From contig JAEYXN010000248.1 in assembly GCA_023431285.1 (NCBI GenBank), positions 1 through 61,774 on the forward strand: a stretch of 61,774 bases of DNA, in the 5' to 3' direction. A model generated the notes under the pieces. It had not been told where the DNA came from and did no database searches. It saw only the letters and a program-made list of their open reading frames with translations. A program made the translations under genes and the position numbers. Of the stretch, positions 1 through 8,794 are shown piece after piece (within the stretch, counting starts at the first letter, position 1; each line of letters opens with the position of its first letter). Source of the stretch: Bacteroidota bacterium. Lineage in GTDB: Bacteria > Bacteroidota > Bacteroidia > Cytophagales > Cyclobacteriaceae.

Positions 1-116
1 ATGATTTGAGGGGGCGGCCGGTCTTCCGGGCTGCTGGTCTGCCGGTTGGGGTTACCAATAGAGATGGTGGTGACTTTGCTCTTCTGTACACGTGTTTTAT
101 GAAAGAAATTTTCAAC

Positions 117-147
117 CTCACTCTCACACTCACTCTCACTCTCACTT
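117..147. repeat. CTCACT-type microsatellite
   Basis: Imperfect tandem copies of a CTCACT/CTCTCACT unit occupy about 30 bp. It lies in non-coding sequence and no function is visible. Confidence 0.7.
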
Positions 148-330
148 ACCCTCATCCTGTATTTCAGTGTTCCGCACTTGATATTGTCTATCGAAAACTG
201 GAAATTCATTTGATCTAGCCCGTTGGATATTCTCCTCCTCTCCGTAGATTGTATCAACCTCCCCAGACGCTAAAGCATAGCTTAAGTATAGTTCCCCCGT
301 AGTTCCTCCATTCGTTCCCTTGTACTTCGT

Positions 331-376
331 CCGTACTTCCTCCGTCAAGCCATGTCTTTTGACGGATGAAGTACGG
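331..376. repeat. 18 bp inverted repeat (hairpin)
   Basis: Arms at 331-348 and 359-376 are inverted repeats matching at 17 of 18 positions, separated by a 10-base loop. The words GTACTTC and CCGT recur just to the left, so the hairpin sits in a small cluster of related repeats. No T-run follows on either strand, which argues against a terminator. Confidence 0.6.
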
Positions 377-548
377 CCTTACTATTGGAGGAAGGATAGG
401 GCTAGTATACTGTTGCTATGCTTTTGAACTGGAAGGGAGAAGTTAAATGCTATGTTGAAGAAGGGTAGAACATCCAATATACAATATCAAACGTGCAATG
501 GACAAGGGAAAGGCAGAATATCAAACGCCCGATATCGAATTGCACATT

Positions 549-650
549 CCCTGGGGCGCGTCCCTCCGGGCCCGGGCTGTCCGTTACAAGTCCTCGCCCC
601 GACGCACTTTCCTCCTTGCTGCGGGCTTTCCACTTCCATCCCTCGCGCGG
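549..650 (-). repeat. REP-like palindromic element, copy A
   Basis: A GC-rich element of about 100 bp. Read on the minus strand it runs 'agggatggaagtggaaagcc', a variable middle, then a second half with 'cggacagcccgggcccg'. Each half carries a GGAAAGCCCG-like core. The same organisation occurs in opposite orientation about 170 bp to the right. The layout (palindromic halves, inverted pair, intergenic) resembles REP/BIME elements. Whether it is dispersed in the genome cannot be seen from this window. Confidence 0.6.
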
Positions 651-813
651 TATCCTCATCTAAAATGGACCACATTGACCATTGGTTATTTGCTCACTGG
701 ATATTGGGCGGTTGGATACTCACTCAACATTAGAGATTTCTTATTTGAAAAACTTTGACTCCGGTTTGATGAATGAACGAAAGATCAAAGTACACGAACA
801 AAAGAACGACGAC

Positions 814-908
814 CCCGCAATAGGGATAGAAGCGGAAAGCCCGAATGCGATGGGTGCTGGCGATGGCCGGACTTGGAGCGGAAAGCCCGGGCCCGTAGGG
901 CATTGCCA
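814..908 (+). repeat. REP-like palindromic element, copy B
   Basis: Inverted partner of the element at 549-650. It contains 'agcggaaagcccg' twice, about 50 bp apart, and ends in 'gggcccgtagggcattgcc'. Outer parts align closely with copy A and the middle has diverged, which suggests that the conserved halves are what matters. Confidence 0.6.
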
Positions 909-1113
909 AAGAAATTGGTTCACATCAGAATACCGAACCTCGTTCAATACCTGACGCCCAACACCAATCTTCAAATTTCTAATGCAGAATGCGCAATGGC
1001 CAATATCAAGTCTTTCAGGTTGTGGCGTATGAAGCGTTGCTGCTCACCGGAGCGTGGGCTCTCGCATATGTGAACCTCATGCTGATGCGAAATGAGAACT
1101 GTTGGGAATTTAA

Positions 1114-1437
1114 TTGAACTACGAAAGTGGCACTGGGAGGGAGAGCAATGCAGAAGCGAAAGTGAGACTATTGATGAGAGGTGAATTATCCGCGGAGGGC
1201 GTCTTCGGGCCCTCTGTTCACCGTGTGTTCAAAACCAAGTTTATATACGATCTCTCTATCGAGGAGAAGGCAGATAAGGTTCATTGAAGCTTTTTCACGG
1301 GGAAAGAAAAGGAAGGAGTCCACATCTTCCTCAACGTGTTCACAGAGGACGGACAGAGGGGCGAACAAATCCGGAAACTGCTCAAGGTCTTGCTTCCGGA
1401 TGGTAACGATAGGTTTCAAGCCGCGGTAATAGGTTAG
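1114..1437 (+). pseudogene. Possible eroded ORF
   Basis: One frame stays open apart from a single TGA at 1285-1287. Codon use looks gene-like, for example a stretch reading EKEGVHIFLNVFTEDG, but I recognise no family. The opposite strand also has a 77-codon open frame over the same bases. It may be a decayed gene or a chance frame. Confidence 0.15.
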
Positions 1438-1528
1438 ACAAACAAATATAACATTTCGTCGACGAATCGAAAAGAACGGTCATTTATAAATTGTCATCAC
1501 GGGGGCGGCATCCCCACTTCCGGGTGCG

Positions 1529-2503
1529 TTACTCTATCACCTTTGCCAAAATGTTATTGTCTGTGTTGCACTCATTGACACCGGAACCATCCAGGGCGCG
1601 TAGAGTGATAAGCAGGATCTTGTGTTCTGAATAGTCCGCGCCCGAAGTCCATGTGGATGTATAGCTTTCACCCTGCGACAACACCCCGAGAGAAGTGAGT
1701 ATCCATCCCCCTGCTGCGAGATCACCAATGTCGTACACGTCGTTTTTAGAGAGATAATTCTGCATCAACATATTCTTCATATCGATGTCTGCATTGCCCA
1801 CGTTGGTGAGGGTATACGTAAAGGTCAGGGAATTCATTTCGGCATTGGTCGAGGTAATTTCCACATCGGTAATAATAATCTCAGGAGAGCCATCACAGAT
1901 CTGCATCGCCGTTGCCGTCATTGCTTTCTGAGTACCGACCTGTACCACCACCTTCGACGTTACACTCCCTTCGGCAACGCGGACTTCAAGCTGATCTTCT
2001 GCGGCGCTCAATACCTCGGCCACCTTTCCACCGATAGTCACCTTGTTCGAAGTCTTTGCAGGGGAGAAGTTCTGTCCCTCTATGATTAAGCTGAGCCCGG
2101 GAGATGCTATAAAGGGATTCACCGATTCAATAACGGGTGTCAGCACATTAAAGCTGTTGTTCGATTCTGTTGCGCGTCCGGCAACCGTTACCTTGATCTT
2201 GCCAGTAGTTGCAGAGTCAGGAACGACTACCGTTAGTTTATTAGCTGTCGCAGACTGAACAAGAGCCGGGATGCCATTAAACTGAACTACGTTATCAAGA
2301 GCAGTGGCACTGAAATGACTTCCATTGATCACCACAGTGTTTCCAAGAATTCCCTGTGCAGGCTCAAAAGTTTCTATCAAAGGATCATGGACATCCGGAG
2401 GTGCTACAGGATCATCATCGCTGGAACATGCCATTGCCAGTGCCAACAGACAGAAGCAAAACTGTGAATAGAATTTTCCTGGGTTAACGTTAGTGGAGAT
2501 CAT
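1529..2503 (-). CDS. IPT/TIG and CARDB domain lipoprotein
   Basis: A 324-residue predicted lipoprotein. The lipobox LALAMACSS puts the acylated Cys at residue 26, and an Asp/Pro-rich linker follows. Two IPT/TIG immunoglobulin-like domains span about 41-122 and 123-199, each with the 'P..G..G..V.I.G..F' pattern (ILGNTVVINGSHFS, SPGLSLIIEGQNFS). A C-terminal CARDB-like beta domain spans about 205-324 (FTYTLTNVGNADID). Such proteins usually sit at the cell surface or periplasmic face and bind glycans or proteins; the ligand cannot be inferred. No Asp follows Cys26 at +2. It is transcribed alone, divergently from the next gene across a 314 bp gap. A TACCTTTA word lies just upstream of the ATG, so the leader is probably short. 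Confidence 0.8.
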   Translation of the reverse strand: MISTNVNPGKFYSQFCFCLLALAMACSSDDDPVAPPDVHDPLIETFEPAQGILGNTVVINGSHFSATALDNVVQFNGIPALVQSATANKLTVVVPDSATTGKIKVTVAGRATESNNSFNVLTPVIESVNPFIASPGLSLIIEGQNFSPAKTSNKVTIGGKVAEVLSAAEDQLEVRVAEGSVTSKVVVQVGTQKAMTATAMQICDGSPEIIITDVEITSTNAEMNSLTFTYTLTNVGNADIDMKNMLMQNYLSKNDVYDIGDLAAGGWILTSLGVLSQGESYTSTWTSGADYSEHKILLITLRALDGSGVNECNTDNNILAKVIE

Positions 2504-2736
2504 AGCTTAAAGGTAGATAGAAAAGTGCGTCAGGTATAGCCTATGTAACCTTTAAGTGATTTCAGGTCAGACTGCTTGCGTGTAGATTGTAAAATTTCCT
2601 TTAAACGATCGGAGGCAAGCAACAGAGGGCCAGTAGATACTGTTTGCGGCGGGTAAGGTTTAAAAGCAGTTTGTGTAAAAGCACACTTTGCCACCCTTAT
2701 AATTCAAGTTCTCACGGCTTGTTCGATGCATGGCAG

Positions 2737-2756
2737 TCATCGCACAATTGCGATGA
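2737..2756. promoter_or_regulatory. Palindromic operator candidate
   Basis: Two perfect 8 bp arms, TCATCGCA and TGCGATGA, flank the loop CAAT. The site is 25 bp upstream of a consensus -7 box, so a bound regulator would overlap or abut the -33 region. Geometry is typical of a dimeric repressor or activator site. The regulator is unknown. Confidence 0.4.
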
Positions 2757-2780
2757 TAGACTTAACCGGTCAGTGAGGGT

Positions 2781-2788
2781 TATATTTG
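2781..2788 (+). promoter_or_regulatory. Bacteroidetes-type -7 box (TATATTTG)
   Basis: An exact match to TAnnTTTG, 29 bp before the ATG at 2818. No clear TTG -33 box lies at the usual 17-23 bp spacing, so activation by the neighbouring palindrome is plausible. Confidence 0.4.
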
Positions 2789-2817
2789 TTTAGACCACCC
2801 GTAACCGACTTTGTATT

Positions 2818-3333
2818 ATGAGTAAAATGACTCAGGAGGAAAAGCTTTTCAAAAACGAGAACAACATCCTTGAACATTATCAGGAGATGACATCTCGTCC
2901 CGGAACTCCCGAAGAGACAAGAGAAGCGCTTGAGCAGCTTACGCGAAAGTATAAGTCATTGCTGGATCAAACACGCTTTCTCACCTGGATCAGCGGGAGG
3001 CTCGAACGAAAGCTTCATAAATCCAATCGTGAACTTTTTGAAAACAATACTTCACTGCAGAAAGCGCTTGACGACCTGACTCGCGCAGAAGCAGGAAAAA
3101 GTGCTTACGCAATCATCTACTTCATTGCCATTGTTCTCTTTGTACTTGAAGAGTTGGTTGTGGAACCGTTGATTGGAGTGTTCGGTGAAAGTATCAGTTA
3201 TAGCATTCTCATTAAGCTGGTGATCGTGTTAATGCTCAAAGTTTCTGAAAGTGCCATAGAACGAAAGATCAGGCTTTCAAGATCACGCATCAAGAAACCA
3301 ACCGAGAAGGCTGTTTCAAGACCGGCGGTGTGA
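2818..3333 (+). CDS. Coiled-coil protein with two C-terminal membrane helices
   Basis: I do not recognise the family of this 171-residue protein. Residues 1-95 are charged and heptad-like, consistent with a coiled coil. Two hydrophobic segments follow at about 98-116 (IIYFIAIVLFVLEELVVEP) and 124-142. The tail is strongly basic. This suggests a membrane hairpin holding a long cytoplasmic coiled coil, perhaps a scaffold or sensor accessory. It is monocistronic, preceded by a palindrome and a -7 box, and convergent with the sensor kinase that ends 62 bp downstream. Confidence 0.65.
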   Translation: MSKMTQEEKLFKNENNILEHYQEMTSRPGTPEETREALEQLTRKYKSLLDQTRFLTWISGRLERKLHKSNRELFENNTSLQKALDDLTRAEAGKSAYAIIYFIAIVLFVLEELVVEPLIGVFGESISYSILIKLVIVLMLKVSESAIERKIRLSRSRIKKPTEKAVSRPAV

Positions 3334-3395
3334 TTTGTTCTTTGTTACATAGATTGTCCGCGTAATCTGATGGCTGCCATAAGAACACGGTGGAT

Positions 3396-6300
3396 CTAAT
3401 TCAGCATCGTCACACTATTCACAGGAAAGGAAAGTGTGAATTTTGTCCACTCACCGATCTCCGAATCGACGCTAATGCTTCCGCCAAGACGGTCTACTGT
3501 ATCTTTCACAATGTAAAGCCCGAGGCCAGATCCCTTCGCGCTTTCAGTCGCGCGATAAAAAAGCTCAAATACTCTGTCGAGCCGATCGCGTTCGATCCCT
3601 ATACCATTGTCTACAATCTCAAGCATCCAGTTTGATCCGGAACGTTTGAAGTCAACCTTAACGACGTTTTCTTTTTTCCTGGTGTCATGATACTTCACCG
3701 CGTTTCCCAGGAGGTTGCTCAATACAATTTTAAGACGATGTGCATCGGAGAGGATTTGCGCGTCTTTCAGCGTGAAGTTAAAATTGATCCTTTCAGCCTC
3801 CGGAAAGAAACGCAGCTCTCCAACGGTCTCCTCAATCAATCTGCGCAGGTCGACAGGCTCAAGCTTCAGATCTGTTTTGGAATTGAATGAATGCTGCATC
3901 AGCATCTGAATGATGGCCTCAAGCTTATTGACACTTATCTCAATGTGTGTGAAATAACTTTCGATGCGTTTATTACGGTTTTCGAGCTTGGCAAGGTGAA
4001 CCAGTCCCAGTATTGATTTGAGAGGGGAGACCAGGTCATGAGACGCGCTGTAAAGAAATGCATCCAGCTCTTTGATAGTCTTGTTGAGCTGGGAGATCGT
4101 CTCATTAAGCTTCTCTGTACGTTGTTGGACAAGCTTCTCCAGAGACTGATTTATTTCACGGAGCTGCACCTGCGCGTCAGACAACATCTTATTCTGAAGA
4201 CTGATCGTCTCTCTGTTCGCCAGCAACTCCTCGTTGTGAGCGCTCAGCTCCTGATTTCGTTTAGCGAGTTCCTGGTTCTTATCGCGGATCTCCTGGTTCT
4301 GTGCGGCAACGATGGTCTCGAGTTCTGCCTTGCGTTTATTCAGACTATAAGTTCGGTAACGATAATATGCGAGACCAATCCCTACGACCAGCAAGAGTAA
4401 TCCGACACGGGCATACCATCGCATCCACCACGGCGCTGTAACAGTAAGGCGAAGCAGTGTCTCGTCACCCCATATCCCGGAAGGAAATCCGGCTTTTACT
4501 TTCAATCCATACTTGCCGGGAAGTAAATTTGTAAAGCTGATGGTTTTGTTATCGACGGTATGCCAGTTTTCTTCGAACCCCTCAAGCATGTACTGATATT
4601 GTACCACTGCTGATGAAAGGAAATTAGGTGCTGAGAATTCAAGGTCCAGAAACTTCGCCCTTTCGTAGGGGATCTCAAGCGCCTTTGTTTCTGTAATGCT
4701 TGCGGAGAGAATATCCTGATCTATGGGAACTTCTTCGTTGAGTAGTTTGAAACCTGTGAACACTACATCCAGACTGTTCTTTTGGAAATTAACATCGGCG
4801 GGCCAGAATGCTGAGAACCCGTTGGTTCCTCCGAACATGATATAACCTGAAGAGGTTTGTCCCCCTGAGTTTTCCCTGAATGGAGATGCATTGACACCAA
4901 AGCTTGTTTCAAAAAGGTAAAAGTTTTTTTCCAATGGGTGGTAACGAACAATTCCATCATCGCCGGAGAGCCACACAATGCCTTTCCTGTCTGTCTGGAT
5001 AGAATAGATCTGACTTCCGGGCAGGCCATTTTCTTCTGAGATGATTTCGAACTTTTTGTCCATGGTATGAAGTCGTACGATGCCGGTGCCGAAGGAACTG
5101 AACCAGATCACGTTCTTGTCACGACGATCCAGATGTAATGCGAGAACTTGTTTGTTCGGGATGCGGGAGTTGCTGCCTTTGCTTTCAAAGGTTGTCATGC
5201 GTCCCGTAGGGAGATAACAACTGCTGAGCTTACCGAAGTAGCCTATCCATAAATTGTTTGAGGAGTCCAGAAGAAGTGTCTGGGTAGTTTCGGATGTAAA
5301 AAGTCCTTTCGGCTCATCTGTGTTCGCATTGCGGTAACTGGTGAAATCATTTTCATAAGTGAGAAGGCGATTGAGCCCCACCTCAGTGGAGAACCACATA
5401 TTGCCGTCGTTGTCTTCTTCGATATCCCAGATGATATCACTTGAAATTGATCCACGATTGTTGACGTCATACGTAAAACGCTTTACACGTTTATCCGGAA
5501 GAATCTGATACAGCCCGTCCTGATAGGTTCCGATCCAGATGTTTCCGCGACGGTCTTCGTGAATGCTAAGAATGACTTTTGGCGCAGTCACTCCGGGTGG
5601 GAAAGTATGTGTTCCGAACTTTCCGTCGCGGAGGAAAGCGAGTCCGCCGCCATCGGTTCCGATGAACACCGTGCCATTTGATGTCTCACAAAATGAAAGC
5701 ACGGAGTTGTGCGGTAAAGAGCTGTTGTTGTCCGGCTCTTTACGGAAACTGTGGAACCTGATGCTGAATGCAGGGAGATAGCTGATGCCGCCGGTAAACG
5801 TTCCTACCCAAAGGTCTCCCAGCCTGTCTTTGTGGATACAGCGAATGATGTTGCCGCTGAGTGAACGTTGATTGTAGTAGGAATGCCGGTGCACTCTTGT
5901 TGTGTTCGTTCGTGTATCGATAGCGTTGAGTCCGCCTCCATCGGTTCCTGCCCACAGAATGTCTCCGTCGCGTTCCAGCGCCCACACCTGATTATCCGAT
6001 AATTTTCCGGAGGAAACATCGTATCTGTTGATTTCTTTCGTGTCTGTATTCAGGCGGAAGAGACCATCACCCTCGGTGCCAATCCACAAAGATTGGCCCT
6101 CATACAGCAAAGCTCTTATAGCCCTGTGTGATGCTTTTGGCGATTGCGTGAGTGTAACCTGGTCAATTGTATTTGAAGAGAGGTTGATTGCGAAAAGTCC
6201 CTGGTTTATGGTGCCGACATAAAGAATATCACCGGCGAGTTCTACTTTGACGGCATTGAGGTTCTGAAGGATCTGATCCGGCGGTTGTATGATAGAATCG

Positions 6301-6773
6301 GGCCGGGGATCATAATAACGAAGTCCCTGCATTCCTCCGGCTATCCAGACGCGGCCTGTACGCTTATGATGTGCGAGGTCAAGGCACGGCAGTGGGTCCT
6401 GGTTATTACGGGAGTAGTTCCTGAATTTCTCGACATGCGGGTCGAAGATGGAGAGACCTGCCTTGGTTCCGATCCAGATCCGTGATAATGAATCTTCCCA
6501 AAGTGTTTCGATGCGGTTGCTGATCAGAGAGGTGGAATCGTCGGCGATCTTTTTATGTATGCGAAACTGATTTCCGTCAAAACGATTTAATCCATCATCG
6601 GTGCCGATCCAGGTGAACCCTTTGGAATCTTTAATGATGACGTTTATCGAGGCGTGGGAGAGTCCGTCTTCTGTGGAATATCGATTGAAAGAAAGATCGG
6701 ATGCGAACTTTTGAAATTGGCCGAAACATGAAGCGTGTATGATGCCTAGTACAAAGACCAGTCGGTACTTCAT
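3396..6773 (-). CDS. Two-component propeller / Y_Y_Y sensor histidine kinase
   Basis: A 1125-residue membrane sensor kinase. A signal peptide (about 1-18) precedes many beta-propeller blades with the 'W.GT..GL..' signature (TWIGTDDGLNRFDG, LWAGTDGGGLNAID), probably two seven-bladed propellers to about residue 690. A Y_Y_Y immunoglobulin-like domain (about 690-765) follows, then one membrane helix (WWMRWYARVGLLLLVVGIGL) and a long coiled coil. The kinase core has an H-box with His912 (SASHDLVSP), N-box LLGNAVKYHD, G1 DNGIGI and G2 GSGLGL. It should sense a periplasmic ligand, commonly a glycan in this family, and phosphorylate a response regulator. Unlike hybrid members it lacks receiver and AraC domains, and no response regulator lies nearby, so its partner is elsewhere. 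Confidence 0.9.
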   Translation of the reverse strand: MKYRLVFVLGIIHASCFGQFQKFASDLSFNRYSTEDGLSHASINVIIKDSKGFTWIGTDDGLNRFDGNQFRIHKKIADDSTSLISNRIETLWEDSLSRIWIGTKAGLSIFDPHVEKFRNYSRNNQDPLPCLDLAHHKRTGRVWIAGGMQGLRYYDPRPDSIIQPPDQILQNLNAVKVELAGDILYVGTINQGLFAINLSSNTIDQVTLTQSPKASHRAIRALLYEGQSLWIGTEGDGLFRLNTDTKEINRYDVSSGKLSDNQVWALERDGDILWAGTDGGGLNAIDTRTNTTRVHRHSYYNQRSLSGNIIRCIHKDRLGDLWVGTFTGGISYLPAFSIRFHSFRKEPDNNSSLPHNSVLSFCETSNGTVFIGTDGGGLAFLRDGKFGTHTFPPGVTAPKVILSIHEDRRGNIWIGTYQDGLYQILPDKRVKRFTYDVNNRGSISSDIIWDIEEDNDGNMWFSTEVGLNRLLTYENDFTSYRNANTDEPKGLFTSETTQTLLLDSSNNLWIGYFGKLSSCYLPTGRMTTFESKGSNSRIPNKQVLALHLDRRDKNVIWFSSFGTGIVRLHTMDKKFEIISEENGLPGSQIYSIQTDRKGIVWLSGDDGIVRYHPLEKNFYLFETSFGVNASPFRENSGGQTSSGYIMFGGTNGFSAFWPADVNFQKNSLDVVFTGFKLLNEEVPIDQDILSASITETKALEIPYERAKFLDLEFSAPNFLSSAVVQYQYMLEGFEENWHTVDNKTISFTNLLPGKYGLKVKAGFPSGIWGDETLLRLTVTAPWWMRWYARVGLLLLVVGIGLAYYRYRTYSLNKRKAELETIVAAQNQEIRDKNQELAKRNQELSAHNEELLANRETISLQNKMLSDAQVQLREINQSLEKLVQQRTEKLNETISQLNKTIKELDAFLYSASHDLVSPLKSILGLVHLAKLENRNKRIESYFTHIEISVNKLEAIIQMLMQHSFNSKTDLKLEPVDLRRLIEETVGELRFFPEAERINFNFTLKDAQILSDAHRLKIVLSNLLGNAVKYHDTRKKENVVKVDFKRSGSNWMLEIVDNGIGIERDRLDRVFELFYRATESAKGSGLGLYIVKDTVDRLGGSISVDSEIGEWTKFTLSFPVNSVTMLN

Positions 6774-7031
6774 GGTTTAGCAGGTTTCAGTATCAAGTTA
6801 TGGATTCCGTAGCGAACCGCCAATTATGCGGGCAACTATTTACGACGGGCACAACTGACGGCCTATTGTTTTTGGAGGAAATAGCGGGCTTCTAAAGCGT
6901 CAAAAATACACACATCATGATGCCCATTGCTGTCTGTCGATATGGACGTTACTCAGGCCTCCATTACGACCGTTTGGCGAGTGTGGAGTATCTCGTTCAC
7001 ACGTTTGCAAGGCAATCTACTGAAGAAAACA

Positions 7032-7871
7032 CTAGAATAAGGACAGTTGAGATTTTTGCAATACCGCCCTTGAGTGGACTGGCTTATTGGTATAGTTCCG
7101 ATTGATATCGAGAATCCGATACAGCTGCGTTTCCTGATATCGCCCTGCAACCACAATCCGGGTTCGTCCCGCGACCTGGTTGAAGAGCTGCTCCACCAAA
7201 TGCGGGGAGTTGTTATCCCCCGAGAGGTGGGAGAGGAACAGGTGACTCATAAAGTGTGGACGATGATCCTGGAAGAACTTCAACGCCTGGCGATTCGACA
7301 AGTGTCCGTAGCCTCCGCGTATCCGGTTTTTTAAAGACCAGGGGTAGCGTCCGCTCTCCAGCATTTCCTCATCGTAGTTGGATTCGAGGAATGCAGCATG
7401 ACATTGTGCGAAATGCGTCCGCATATGATGACATGGCGCGCCGACATCGGTGAACACACCCACGTTCACGCCATCGCAGGAAACGATGAAGCTATGTGGA
7501 TCACAGGCGTCATGGAATTTGGGAAATCCTTTTACGCTGATGTTGCCAATGGTGATCTCCTCGTAAGGTTTGAAAGTCCTGATGAGTTCCTGACGGATAG
7601 AAAGGCCGGTTTGCTCGAGCGTTCTCTGCGAAAGGTATATGGGGATAGCGTGTTTCCTGGAGATGCCGGCGATGCCGTGAATGTGATCTCCATGCTCGTG
7701 CGTGATGAAGATGGCACTGATCTGTTGCAACGATAGGCCTAAGCGCTTGAGACGCTTTTCCGTTTCTCTCCTCGACAATCCCGCGTCTACAAGAATACCG
7801 TATCGGTCGTTGCCGATATAATAACAATTACCGTTACTCCCCGAATTTAAGCTTGACACTTCCAACGCCAT
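7032..7871 (-). CDS. MBL-fold metallohydrolase (YycJ/WalJ-like)
   Basis: A 279-residue metallo-beta-lactamase-fold protein. The start MALEVSSLNSGSNGNCYYIG is typical of the YycJ/WalJ group. The HxHxDH metal motif is intact (THEHGDH, residues 57-63). Further ligands lie in FTDVGAPC and the C-terminal HLSGDN segment. Family members are predicted di-metal hydrolases, linked to DNA mismatch repair or cell-envelope signalling in Firmicutes. The role here is unknown. Length is somewhat above the usual ~260 residues. It has no operon partner. Confidence 0.85.
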   Translation of the reverse strand: MALEVSSLNSGSNGNCYYIGNDRYGILVDAGLSRRETEKRLKRLGLSLQQISAIFITHEHGDHIHGIAGISRKHAIPIYLSQRTLEQTGLSIRQELIRTFKPYEEITIGNISVKGFPKFHDACDPHSFIVSCDGVNVGVFTDVGAPCHHMRTHFAQCHAAFLESNYDEEMLESGRYPWSLKNRIRGGYGHLSNRQALKFFQDHRPHFMSHLFLSHLSGDNNSPHLVEQLFNQVAGRTRIVVAGRYQETQLYRILDINRNYTNKPVHSRAVLQKSQLSLF

Positions 7872-8003
7872 ACGGCGTGAAGGTAGGACGGTTTTATGTA
7901 TAATCGCGCGTCTGCAATTCTAATTTTTTTAGTAAGGGAATATGCCAATTGGAAGACAGATAGTTAACGCTTGTGTTTCATCCTTTTCTTGAAGGGTGAT
8001 TTA

Positions 8004-8032
8004 AACGCGGAGCCGCAGCGGAAACGCAGAGG
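8004..8032 (+). repeat. ACGCAGAG-type repeat, single copy
   Basis: About 29 bp built from aacgcggagccgcag plus aacgcagag. It resembles the inverted pair at 8657-8794, suggesting a dispersed intergenic repeat family. Confidence 0.5.
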
Positions 8033-8057
8033 GGTAATTTATGCGGGGATAACAAAT

Positions 8058-8076
8058 ATCCCCCTCCCGGGGGGAT
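8058..8076. repeat. GC hairpin
   Basis: Arms ATCCCCC and GGGGGAT form a perfect 7 bp stem around a 5-base loop. No T-run follows, so it is more likely a small palindromic repeat than a terminator. Confidence 0.5.
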
Positions 8077-8176
8077 TCTCAATGCCGATCTGCAGGTTTC
8101 ATCCACTCATTCTGTTTGCTTTCCTCCCTCACCCGTTATCCATGAAGGGCCCAACGCACCGTATAGATTAATGCAT

Positions 8177-8238
8177 GTACTTGTTACTTGCTACTTGCTA
8201 CTTGTTACTTGTTACTTGTTACTTGCTACTTGTTACTT
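8177..8238. repeat. TTACTTG heptamer tandem array
   Basis: About nine head-to-tail copies of a 7 bp unit alternating TTACTTG and CTACTTG over 62 bp. Seven is not a multiple of three and no good gene covers it. Copy number could vary by slippage. Confidence 0.85.
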
Positions 8239-8419
8239 CACTAGCAGTCATAAAGACGAATAGAGCACCTACAAGCCTTGCAATCTCATCCTTAGTTGCA
8301 GGCTCGTTCTACTTGTTACCCTTATCACCGCCATATTTCGCGCGCAACCCTTATTCCATGCCCGTCTCTCAATACATGAGGCAACATCGATTCCACGACA
8401 TTATGTAGTAAATATTCAG

Positions 8420-8623
8420 TCGGACAATGCGGAATCTATAATTAAAAGTGTAAATTCAAATGGCGCTGCAGTCTTGTCCAGGAGTTGAAAAAGCGTCGAA
8501 TCTTCCCGATTTTCCACGAGGATAGACCACCGAATTGGACCCTGAAGAAATAGTTAGTTTATAGGTAGGCTTTAAACAAACCTAAACTGAAGAGAGGCCA
8601 TCCATTGATGGTCTCTTTTTTTT
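8420..8623 (+). ncRNA. Candidate structured small RNA
   Basis: A strong Rho-independent terminator ends a plus-strand stretch with no coding potential, implying a non-coding transcript. Possible pairings are GGACAA (8422-8427) with TTGTCC (8474-8479), and a hairpin of AGTTTATAGGT with ACCTAAACT (about 8555-8589) directly before the terminator. No 4.5S, tmRNA, RNase P or 6S signature is recognisable. The 5' end is a guess, as no exact TAnnTTTG box was found. Confidence 0.35.
8591..8623 (+). terminator. Rho-independent terminator
   Basis: A 10 bp stem (agaggccatc with gatggtctct, one G-U pair) has a 4-base loop and is followed by eight T. The T-run is on the plus strand, so it does not serve xseB on the other strand. 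It is the best evidence for a plus-strand transcript here. Confidence 0.8.
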
Positions 8624-8656
8624 GTTGTTTGTTTTCCAACGTGTGAATACAATTTT

Positions 8657-8794
8657 AACGCAGAGTCGCAGCGACGCGAAGGGACGCTTTCATGAAGGCT
8701 GACGCCTTATGACAGGGACATAATTTGTTGTATATCCTGCCTTTCAGTTTAGATAATCAACTCTGCGTTCTTTGCGCCTCTGCGACTCTGCGTT
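8657..8794. repeat. Inverted pair of ACGCAGAG-type repeats
   Basis: The 15-mer aacgcagagtcgcag at 8657-8671 recurs as its exact reverse complement at 8780-8794. The flanks extend the similarity (cgcgaaggg versus cgcaaagaa). About 108 bp of unrelated sequence lies between the arms. Very similar CGCAGAG/CGCAAAG repeats occur in many genomes; no function is known to me. Confidence 0.7.

Larger units (their letters stand above)
1..1528. other. Gene-poor, repeat-rich left edge
   Basis: I see no convincing gene here. Open frames are short, overlap on both strands and lack family motifs. The stretch holds a CTCACT-type microsatellite, an 18 bp inverted repeat, two inverted ~95-100 bp REP-like elements, and scattered AT-rich words built on 'aatatc' and 'caat' around those elements. 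The last part, before the lipoprotein gene, holds a frame interrupted by one stop codon that may be an eroded gene. GC-rich palindromic blocks alternate with AT-rich ones, as in intergenic repeat nests rather than coding sequence. Confidence 0.6.
2504..2817. other. Divergent intergenic region
   Basis: This 314 bp gap separates the lipoprotein gene (minus) from the coiled-coil membrane gene (plus). I see no gene in it. The right part has an 8 bp inverted repeat and a -7 box, listed separately. Confidence 0.5.

Noticed and set aside
1186..1419. 77-codon minus-strand frame as a gene
   Set aside because: No recognisable domain, and a competing frame on the other strand has equally good codon use.
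8177..8238. CRISPR array
   Set aside because: The unit is only 7 bp, is contiguous and has no spacers.
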